Assembly: GCA_016859345.1 (NCBI GenBank)
Contig: CM029122.1
Location: 23,196,575-23,260,574 of the forward strand
From: Istiophorus platypterus
Lineage: Eukaryota > Chordata > Actinopteri > Istiophoriformes > Istiophoridae
DNA length: 64,000 nucleotides
Direction of reading: 5' to 3'
Shown: in pieces, positions 48,871 to 60,130 of the stretch
How positions within the stretch are numbered: the stretch's first letter is position 1
Layout: each line of letters begins with the position of its first letter
Translations under genes and position numbers: made by a program
The notes under the pieces: generated by a model
Told to the model about the DNA's origin: nothing
Databases searched by the model: none
The model's input: the letters and a program-made list of their open reading frames with translations, nothing else

Positions 48871-49112
48871 GGAGGTGGTAGAGCTATCAACCACCAACCG
48901 GAAGGGTGGTGGTTTGATCCTCGGCTCCTCCAGTCCATATGTCGATACTGAGCCCTGAATTGTCCCCGATGTGTCATCAAAACAATGTGGGTGCACAACA
49001 ATGTAGGAACATGCGCCGTATGTGTGTGTATTGTGACTAATGTAAAAGCACTTTGAGTGGTCAAAAAGACTAGAAAAGTGCTATATAAGTACAGTCTGTT
49101 TACATTCACCTG
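48871..49112 (+). mobile_element. tRNA-derived SINE, copy 1
   Basis: The head has a Pol III A-box-like GGTGGTAGAGC and a B-box-like GGTTTGATCCTC. The tail is CTTTGAGTGGTC followed by AAAAGTGCTATATAAGTACA. The tail is the type shared with L2-like LINEs and is very common in percomorph genomes. It matches 52081-52319 in the same orientation. Confidence 0.82.
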
Positions 49113-50130
49113 GAAAGTTTATCAAATTTTGACCATTATTAGTCTAAATAGTTTTCTTGACATCATTCTTACCCAATTGATCTTCACAACGGTTTAAATT
49201 TTTAAGCAGGTTCATTCAGATCTAAATTGAATGTGTGTGCGTGCATTAATTTTTTTTCTTTTACATACTTGATGTCTTGTTCGACAGTTTGAACTTTGAC
49301 AAATGTGGATGGACAATGAATAAGTCAAAGGTACAACTGAACACATGCTTTAAATAATGGAATTTGGTTAAATAATTTCAATTATATTGTAAAAAAAGAG
49401 ACTGGTCACCACAATGATAGACAACCTGTCACAGTCACATTCACACTTCTAGCCAATTTAGAGTCAATCAACCTAACCTGGGAAGAAGCCAGAGTAAAGG
49501 GAGGAAAACCCACCACTTTGTTGACTTTGGTGAGCCAGTCAACGGGATTCATCCTCTGAGAACCGTATCAACCAAATAACCAACACCGACACTACCATCT
49601 GTAGTGAGCCATGCAAGCTTCAGATGGACACAAACGTGCTATGACAGAGAAAAAAGGAATATTCTTAGGGTGAAGAAGTTTTTTGTTTTTTTTTAAAATA
49701 GGTCTTTATTTCTTCTTTCCTTTTTTTTTAAGTACAGAATTTTTCAAGGTAAAATATAAAGAGCTGATCACACTGAATGTAAGAAGAGAAAAAAAAAGTA
49801 AATTTTAACAAGACATTCAAATGACTCCGCTCTCATAAACACAAATGTAGTCAGTTATACAGTACATTTGACTTAACCATTACTGAGACTTGTTGCTTAT
49901 TAGACTATATATTTAAGCGCTGAAAATATATGGTTAAGAAAATTTCAGTAGGTGTAATGTGTTGTGCATTTCTGACTCAAGTTTCTCCTTGATAGTACGA
50001 CAATTTATAAAAATACGTCTTTTTTGCAGCACTGAGAACAAGCAGTTGAGACACAGGACCACTGAATATCCTTTTGTTTAATTTTTAATAATGGGTTCAT
50101 TACTGTGTATGTAGTGGAGAACACTGAATG

Positions 50131-50145
50131 TTTATTTTTAATAAA
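50131..50145. terminator. Overlapping poly(A) signals on both strands
   Basis: TTTATT (reverse AATAAA) at 50131-50136 and AATAAA at 50140-50145 are only three bases apart. The reverse signal lies 184 bases beyond the stat1 stop. The forward one could serve the gls KGA mRNA, though that would need a 2 kb 3' UTR. Another reverse AATAAA lies near 49705. Confidence 0.4.
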
Positions 50146-50319
50146 CAAGTTAAGAAAAAAACAAAAAAACAAATAACCTAGTACACCATTGTCATTGTGT
50201 TTACTGAACAGCAGGATTTTCCTCAACTTGCTTTTGCAAACAAATCTGATTAAAACTACAACTATAGTTGATAAAGTTATCAGAATGTGAAATTTTATGA
50301 TTCTGACAAAGGGATGTTT

Positions 50320-53300
50320 TCAGAAGGGGCTAGTAGGATTGTAAAAGTTAGCCTGAGCTGGTGCTGGGTCTTCAGAAGGTAAACCAAGGAGACCAGGGAA
50401 GAGTTCCTGTATGAGCTGATCCTCAGTCTACAGGTAAAGAAAAAAAAAAAAAAAGGAGTGTCAGCCAAGCAGGCTAGAGAATGAATGAAGAGAAGGAGCA
50501 GTGTTAGCAACAACAAAGCAGTGAATCAGAAATAAAATGTTTTGATTGTTTCACGGCAGCAGTGGATAATGGTGCTGCATTGAAGCTTCCGTTGCTGCTG
50601 TGGCCTCTGCTTCATGTGAATGCAAGTGTAGCTCAGCCCTGCAGCTCTTCATACAGCCATGACGCAACATAAAGCAGAGTAGACACAGACAGTGTTGTAG
50701 CCTCGTCACTACATTTAAAATTTAACCTACAGTCTGATGCAGTAATAGCCTGGTGCTTTAGGCAATTTGCTGTTGAAAGTGAAAGTGTCAAGGTTTAAAC
50801 ATCACATAATCTCCTGCCACCATTCAAGAAATAATAAGCTAGACTGATCAGCCTAGATTTCTTTTAAAGGATTTACAGTACAAAAAAGGAATAATGTATG
50901 ATTAATGTCTCAGTGTGGAGGGACAACCTGGTAGTTGTTATATTGAAAGACATTTTAGGCTTTAGATTTTATAGTAGGTCAATGATAATTGACTTTGTAA
51001 TATCTGAACGTAAGGACAGATCACTGTCTCTGTGCTGACACTGATGAATGACTCAATACAAGCAGTAACGTAAGAGGGCCAGGTAAAAAAACAAAAAAAA
51101 CAAAAACAAACCTAAATACCCAACCAGGATTTTGATGTCTGCAAATCAAGGTGCTCTGATATTGACTATAGGAATGAAGAAAAACTGTCAAACCGAATAA
51201 GGCTCAGCAGAGAAGAGATGGAAGAAACTGACACTGTGAGCCAGCGAGCAGGTTCGATCCACAGAGTCCGGTACTACATTAACCGTTTCTGGCACAGGAA
51301 ACAGTTTCTCTCAACACAGGTTTAACTCAGTTTTCACTTAACCTGTTCTCTGGAATACAGTCAACCTCATTTCCAGTAACAACCCACTGTTCACTGCTTG
51401 TCCGCCACATAAAAGCACACAAAGTTAGCAATTAGATGTCGAATGTAGTGAAGCGTATAGCGGCTAAAGAGCCAGACAGTTACACAAGGATTTGGTTGAG
51501 ACTAAAAACAGAGCTACAAGGAGAGTGGAAATTAGATTGGAGATTTATTGAATGGCCAGAAGCATAACTCCAGATGGGTGTTACTGGGAGTGTAAACAGG
51601 CAAAAAAACCTATAGGCTGATCATATGTTCATGCTGAGTTAGCAGCTAGATCCACTGACCCAAAGTGGCCAAAAATATCAATGAGTGGAACTTTAAAGGA
51701 CTGCAGGTAAAATAATTGTAAAAATTCAAACCAACATTTGTGTCTGGGTCACAGTCCATGTGCATCTCCTGATGTGGTGATGGAGGTGGTGTAGGAAAGC
51801 TGCAGGAGAGGAAGATTATTTATTTATATTTATATTTATATATATACACACACACACATATAAAAATTTTAAAAAGCTGTGTATACCAGGAAACAATACA
51901 GAATGGTTAAATAGCTGTGATTTCAAGCATTAACTTAGAACTTATTGTCTTACTCTGAGATACAACAGAGTGTTCTGTCAATGTATCCGTCTTTGGTCTT
52001 TGCAGCTGCCGCCTTTTCTGCATAAACAAATGTGATTAGGTGTCATTACATGGCTCATGTTCAATACACAATAGTATGCGGCAATGGCTCAGGTCGTAGA
52101 GCGGTTGCCCACCAACCGAAACGGTGGTGGTTTGATCACCAGCTCCTCCAGTCCGCATGTGCCCCCAGTGTACGGTACATCATCGGAGGGTGAATGTGTT
52201 TGCTTAAAAGTGAAGAAAAAGTGCTGTGTGAATGTGTGGGTGAATGTGACAGTAGTGTCAAGTGCTTTGAGTGGTCAAAAATACTAGAAAAGTGCTATAT
52301 AAGTACAGTCCATTTAACATCTATGCCATTAACATTATGAATCAATTAGTCAAGAGCTCCAGATATACAGTGTTATGCAATACTGGTTAGGTTTAAAAAA
52401 CAAGACAAAAAACTCCCCAAACAATTCCTGTTTGTCTATTGTTGCACTTGGTGAATAGGGTGATCTGATTCGCAGGGTGAAAGTCAAGTGAGAGACCGTA
52501 CCAGAGATGCTGCAGTAGCGTCCGAAGGCCGTGTCTCTGTGGATGTCTGGGTAAAGGTAGAGCAGAGGGTTCCTGGTTATGGTCCCCTGTGTTATCACAC
52601 TGTAGTGTGAAATATAGTGCATCAGAGGCATTGCCTGCAGCTCCTTCTTCGTGTAAGGCACTACTGCATGCACATGGGTCTCTATATGGGAACCATATAC
52701 AAAGAAAGTAAGTATAAAAGTACCGAAGTGCCTGATGCTGAAGTAATTCTACACAACACAGGACAGATGACTGGAGGGAGAAGCAGTAAGCCCTTAGAAG
52801 AACAAACAATCAGCTGTGCATTATGTATTCTCAGTTCGTGCTGGTTTTGTTTAGGCTATTTTTATCTTACGCTGAGTTCAGACAGACTGTGTACTATAAG
52901 CAGCATATTAGCAGAGCAGCAGTAGCGCCGGTGTGTCTACATAGGAGGTGTTAAGGCACAAAACTGAATTGTAGGTCACCTGTGTTTAAGAGTACACTTT
53001 GGGTCACGTTATGGGTTTATGCGTAGGGACGCTGTCAGGCATTCTAGCTACAAATGATGAGTGGGTTTATGTGATGTGACAATGAAATAGACAAATATAA
53101 TATTTCTTTGATTCTGAGAGTTTTGTGTTGTGCCTTATAACACTTACCTTGGTCAACTGCAAGAAAACTCTTTGCTTTGACTATTATAGTGTAAAAATAC
53201 CATTGTGTAGTGTTATTTTGTCTATCTACTAATCAAGAGGGTTCCCTAAAAAAGGTAACAAAAGTATTGGCCTTGAAAAACCTCTAATGTCATAGGTCTA

Positions 53301-56300
53301 GTTTGAAAGTTTTTTGCCTAAACACACATTCATGTACAGAAACATACCACCATTGGAGTGGTCAACCCAGCTGAAAGTGATGGCTCCATCTTTGTTGCTC
53401 TCACTGAAGCGGAGCAGAAAGGTCCCTGTCTGTTTTTCCTTCAACAGAGCCTCTGCTTTCTCCCTGCTCACAAACCCCATGATGCAACTAAAAAAGCCAT
53501 GTGCATAATATAAAAAGGGGTTAGTTAACTGGGAAGTATCTTGACTATGATAATATTTAGCAGACGGTTATTTTTTGAGTGGTTACACATGGATCACTTT
53601 CATTATTAAGGTGATTTACCCATCCCGCCAAAGATCCAATAAGTGTCGTTTGATCAAATCCAGGATTCCATGAATCCATATCCAGGCACCGTCACCCTGG
53701 CACAGAGGGAAGCAAAAAGGTAACATGTACAGAACACCCCCCCCCCCCCACACACACACACACACACACACAATGATTTTGTATAAAATACAGTATGGCT
53801 CAAGATTCACCTTGGAGAACTTGTTCCAATGAATGAGACCGTCAGGATCATCTGTGAAGAAACCCACAGTTACATAAGAAAAGAGAAAAACTCCATGAAC
53901 AAAAATAACATGAACTCGGAAAAAGAAATCAACGTCATCCTTTATATTTATTCAAGAACCATATTATAGTACAAGATCAGTGACTGACTCCTTTATTTGG
54001 ATTTCTACTCATGAACACTGAAACACACTCATTTCATGTCAGCGTTTTAAAAGGAATAAACTGACAGTTTGCTAACAACAGTTTCTTGGGTTAGATGAGA
54101 AGTTCGATACTGCTTATGTACAATATTCTTACAGCGATGTGCAAGATTTCACCATGCCCAGTCATATCCATTACATAACCCTCCGTAAAAATTACAATGT
54201 GTTTTTTGTACATACAGAGCCAGACTAGCTGGGTCCCCTTCAGTTTTCAGTCTTTTTGCTAAGATAAGCTGACATTCTGCTAACAGTAGCTACATATTTA
54301 ATCACAAAGACATGAGTGGTATAGATCTTATCTAAGAAAGAAAGTTAAATAGAACCCAAAATGTCAAACTCCAACCTTAACATACATTAGAAGCTGACAA
54401 AGATTTACAACTTGCACCGTCTCAAATACAGACTAGTATTTTACAATTTAAAATTTGCTCTTACAAAAAAAAAAAAGAAAAAAAAAAAAAAGGATCAACA
54501 ATTTTAACAAGGGCTGAACTCATCATCTCAAGCTACCAATAAAACGTGGCTGCGTGATTCAGCAGAGGTAGTGGCCAAATACTCACCCACAACTTTGTCT
54601 CGTAGCATGGAGAGCTGGTTCTCATCAAGTTCTCGTTGGCCAACAGACAAAAACTGCCAGCTCAGAACCTGTGACAGCTGCTGCCAGGTGAGTGTAGGAG
54701 GGTCGGCAAACAGTAACAGGTTCTAAAGAACAAAATTTAAGTCTTAATAAGGTTTTCTTCCCCCTGTAGTTTTAAGACATTAACCTAGCAATGTGAACCC
54801 AACAATGGATTTAAGACTGATGTTTAAGTTTTTGCAAATATTAACTTCTACAGCAAAATAAGAAGAAATAAAATGATTATACCTGCACAGGAGAAAACCA
54901 CAATATATTAGTTATACAAGGAGGCAAATGTTATAAGCCCAAAAATGAGCATTTGGTGCAAAATGGATATCTCTTAATTTGCAGGTAAAGAGATCCTGAG
55001 ATTGTTTGTTGTGTTGAGTCGGGATGGCTTTACCCTTGGTTCACTGGTGGACATGTTGCACCACATGACAGAAGCCCAGGCATTGTGGACCTGACTGGTA
55101 CTGGAGAGGACAACCACAGGCAGGGAGCTGGCCTGGGAAACACAAGAGGATGACAAGACCATTCAATGAACTCTCTCTCTACCATCTCTCTAACCTCCAG
55201 CAACATTTTAAGTTTAGCAACAGGGCACAATTTCCTTTGTGCTTAACTGAAGTCAACACTGAAACTGGCAAGCTGGAAAAATAAATGTCATGTTACCCAC
55301 CTCGATGTTACACCTCAGTCCAGCATAATTAAACTCTGTCACAAACTTAATGATGTGGAGTTCTTCAGTGACTCCCAGACGACACTGAGGAAGACATGGT
55401 TCAAGGAAGGAAAAAAAATAAATAAAAAAAAATTAAAAATAAATAAAATTGTAAAATTAGCAGTTAGAAGTAGTGTGGGGAAAAAAAACAAACAAACCCT
55501 TACTGTAATATAACGCAACACTAACAACACTAACACACACCCCTCAAATCATATCTCTCTTTACTAATGGTTTTGATATTTTCATTCAGTGAATTCTACC
55601 TGGTTTTATCAGCATGTAGGTGTTAGTGAAATACATAGGTTCTCCATCATTCCTAGACTCTCACGCTACCATACATATTCCATATGTATTGGGAATAACC
55701 GCCATGAGGGCAGTTGAGGTGGATACTCAAACACGCTACCTGTAGTGGCCACGCACTGATTAGCCAACCATGGCTATATAAGCCACCTGATGCATGGCTT
55801 CTTTGATGCCTTGATTTCCACAGTCAAGCCATACAGACTTGTGTGAATGAAAACATTTGAGGTGTATCAGACAACAATGTGTCAGCTCACTCAGTGAGTA
55901 AGAGAGCTGGTCTCTGGGCCCCTCTCTGGTTCGCTGTACTGTCTCCATTGCACAGGCTGGTGAAAGTTTGAGGGGAATTGTTGCAGCCATAAAGGCAACC
56001 CGTGTCGGGCCTACGAAACTGGCATAAGGTTGCTGTGACCTCATTGCTCTGTTTCTTAAAGTTGTTCATAGGGTTACTCTGTATCACAGAAGGCTTGCTC
56101 TCCCTTCATTGGATTTGGAGGTGATGCCATCAGTCCTACACCATGATCCAGTCAACCCCCTGAAGACAGTTGGGCTGAAATGGCTCTTTGAAGACCGTTT
56201 TCTTACTTACAATTGGGTCTGCTATAAAGAATGTGAGAGCTCCACTCCCTTTCAATGCATGAGGACTGCTGCCACTTCTTGCCACGTGGTGCTGGAGTGT

Positions 56301-59300
56301 GGCTTCACCTGAACCCTGCATTCTCCTGCTCCTCAGGATGGTGAGGCAAAGTTGAGTAGGCAGTCACTGTTGTGCCCAGTCAGGGCCTTAATGTATCTTC
56401 AGTGGACAGGTACCCATAGGAAAATGGACCAGCCCATTCACTGAGACGGTGCCATGACTAGTGCAGCAGGTCATGTAAAAACTAATACGCCTCCAGGACC
56501 ACAGCTCTTGCAGGAGAGCAGCTTGGCTTGGAGTGATGCATTTTCTATAAAGGCTAGACTTTTAACAGTCAAGGAAGGTGGCCTTACGCCCATTTAAAGC
56601 TAGCCTTAGCCTGTCTTGCAGGGCCATTTAAGCCTTCGTGGTGTCTTATAACAGTTGTGTACATAGTGTATATTTGTAAATAGTTTCATTATTTGAGTAC
56701 ATAGGTGAACACTCTGGTGTTGATGACGTCTCATTTGAATTCGACAGCCATTTTGGGCTCCTGCAAAAGCAGCTGGGTCTGCTTGGTGTCTTAAAGAGTC
56801 CCCATACATATGTAGAGTGGAGAGAAAGTTTTGACATGATTGAGTATGGATGATTACATTGTAACCAAGGCTCTGAGTGGAGGGACTCTCTCTAGCCAAC
56901 AGCAGCTCAGAAATGCGTGGCTTATATAACAATGGTTGGCTGATCAATGTGTGGCAGCTACAGTTGGTGTTTCTTAAAGAGTATCAACGTCACTGCCCCC
57001 ATTTGGTCAGTCCCTGAAGAGATTAGTCTCTCCACTGAGAGAACACCATCTGATGTCGTCCCAAAATTACAAAAATGCATTCATTTCTTAATAGCTGGAC
57101 TGGATATCTGGCTCCACTTTAATGCCAATAGCTTGTAGTGGGGTTAAATGTCTATAGCCTGTAGGTGGGGGCCAATTCACAGTATCAAGTGTTTGTTTAC
57201 ACCTACAAATACTTTTATGTAACTTTTATATAAACATCATCTCTTACCTCACATGATCCTTTGGTTCTTCCTTTGCTTTCCCTAAGTGACTGAAAAATTT
57301 TGGAATGTTTAAATAAATGCAGCCATTATATACTGTACAATATTCATTTGATTCAAGTGATCAATGCATTATATTACATATATCATTCATAAATACAAAG
57401 CTATGTTTTTTGTTCAATAACAGACAAATCAAAACAATTGGGATTTCTGCTTTAACCTATGTTGGTGCACAAAGGCTGAGTGATTTTATCAATGTCAAAG
57501 TTGAGCAGTTTGTTGAGTTTCATACCATGTGGGCAAATTCTGCCACCAAGCCTCCACCAGGCATGTCCACATCTAACACCTTACTGTGGCCACTACTGAA
57601 AATGAAGTGACGGAACCTACAAAAACATCAGACTAGAGTGAGTCCAAAAATTAACAGCAATCTCGAAGAATGATTATATAACTAACTGATGAATTTACAT
57701 TTCAGATTTTCAAATTGTTTTATGCACCCTTGACCTACCCATTAATGGTAATGATTTCTTCTACATCCCTTTTGTGTGTGTGTGTGGGGGGGGGGGTTAA
57801 AAGAAAACAAAACAGTTATTAAAAAACAAACATTTAATAAAACAAGATTTGTATTTATGTAAAATAATGTAAAATATGACAAAGTCTCTTTAACTTACTT
57901 GTCAAACACAGGTTTTACTTTGAGCACGCACTTGAATTCAGGGAGGTTTGCCAAGAATCTGAGAAGAAAAGAGACAGATTATGGTCATCTCCCATCATTT
58001 CCAGTCATCTCCTACTCCTACCACTCTGACGGGTGACAAAGGAAAACAAACAACATAAAGTGTCTTAGTAGGGTGTTGTTCAACCATGAGCTGCCAAAAC
58101 AGCTTCTATACTCCGTCATTTATGCTACAACTCAATGTAACTCTACTGGAGGGATAAGCACTGTTCTTCCAAAGGATATTCCCCTCATCAATTCTGTATT
58201 GGCTACTTTTTCTGAAAGAGTCTGTATAACACTGGTCAGTGCAGCCTTACCTAACTGTCACTGCGAACCGCACCCCAGTCTTTAGTATTAGAGGTCGTGG
58301 CGAACTCAACATGACAGGTTGTTTCTCAACCACTAGAGCACTGCAATGCAAGACCACAACAAAATATGTCAATATTAAAGCGTGTGTATGTTCTGTATAT
58401 AATGTATTACAGTACTGATGCCATATCTCACTTTGAAAGAAGTTTTGTGAACAAGGAAAGTGCTAATGTCTCAGTTTCTCCTAGTACATTGCAGGCATGA
58501 GTGTTATTGTATTGCTTGTTCTGTTCTTGTATTTTCTGCAGCTGTTGGTGTACTTGTATCAGCACTGCTGCCAAGGCTGTGAACCTGCACACAGAAAATA
58601 AGCACACACATAAGACCTACTTTGTAATTAACATTTAAGGATGACAGGTGGGACGGATAATCTAGCAACTACTCAAGTATTCCCTTTAACAAGAAATGTG
58701 AAAAGCCATAGTAGCGCTGTAGAACTCTTAAGAACTCACCATTTTTGTAGGTGGTCCAGACATGTGTCAGCTGGACCCCCAATGCTGGCCACCTGCTGCC
58801 TGCGCTTCCACTCAGGTAGTTCCACATCAATGAGAGCTGCCACAATATACTCTGCCTGTTTTAAAATATTCACTAGCTCCTGCAGCACCCCCTGCAAAGA
58901 GAAAAAAAATAAAAAATAAAAACCAAACCAAACATTATGTGTGGAGGATATCTAGCCAAGCTGCTTAAACAGAGACTTTACTAATAATAGAGACTGTTGT
59001 GGCCTAGAATCATATCACACATTTTATCACAAAATGCATCTACAACTCTGTTTTGAGTTTCTTTAAACAGTGATTAAAAAAGTAAAGGCTGGACTTCTGA
59101 AACTTAAAAGAAACCATTTTTAAACCTTATTAAAATGAAGTCTCAGCTTTTAAAGAACATGGATTGATGAGTACTCGATGGAGTTTCCCTTTAATTGCTG
59201 AAAACAAAATAAATCTACAGTACCTGCTTCATCTGTGTGATAAAATCGGTCGGCTTAAGACATCCCTCTCTCACAACAGCTTGGGTCTGGGCCAATTCAG

Positions 59301-60086
59301 TACACTGCTCCACTGATAATGACAAATAAGATGAAACTGAAGCGGGAAGTCATACCAAACCTACAAACCTATCATCTGTTTCTTTGTCTCTTCAGCCATA
59401 CCTTTGCCTTGACAGGTCATCCGTATGTATTCATGGTCTTCATACAAGGACTCCAGTGACTTAATTTCTTTCTTTAGCGCCTGCATTAGATTTGAAGTTC
59501 ACAAGTTTAGAAATAATAAAGTATAGTTTTCCCAGGTTGACTGTCAGGTAAAATATAGTAATCAAAAAAAAGACCAAGGGAGTTTACCAAAATCTGACTT
59601 TTGAGGGCATTGACTCTGTTGTCCAATTCTGCCCATTTTTGTTCCACAGCTGGACCTCCGTGACCCTGATAAAAACAGTTATTTCTGTTACTGTGGTGGC
59701 AAATCTTACAAAAAAAAAAAAAAATCCTCAAAAAGAACTTGCAACCAAGTCCATTTGCCCTTGATTTATCTCTCTTATCTCTCGGATAACTATGACCTGG
59801 ATGAATGAGAATCTTCAGACATAACAAGTATCCTTTTTTTTCCCTTCATACAGAATATACCAGAGTTAGCTAAAAATCTTAGATTGCAAAGGAAATCATA
59901 TTCATCTGTACAGCACTTGATCAAACTGAAATACAAAGTTTGTTGCAACAACTTATATCCTCCATTTTACCTGTTTTTCAGAGGCTGCAGCCAGGACTCT
60001 CTTTTCCTCCCGTAGGCATTCAGAGAGGATTACGGCCAAGTTCTGCGGATCATCTTGAAAGTGTTTCTGAGTTTAAATAAATAAAT

Positions 60087-60130
<44 letters not shown>

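Larger units (their letters stand above)
48132..50319. other. Convergent 3' region between gls and stat1
   Basis: This stretch must hold the KGA 3' UTR (plus) and the stat1 3' UTR (minus). It contains one SINE and candidate poly(A) signals around 50131-50145. No further exon is recognised. Confidence 0.5.

Noticed and set aside
52081..52319. Functional tRNA gene
   Set aside because: A- and B-box-like motifs are present, but the L2-type tail and a second copy at 48871 show a SINE.
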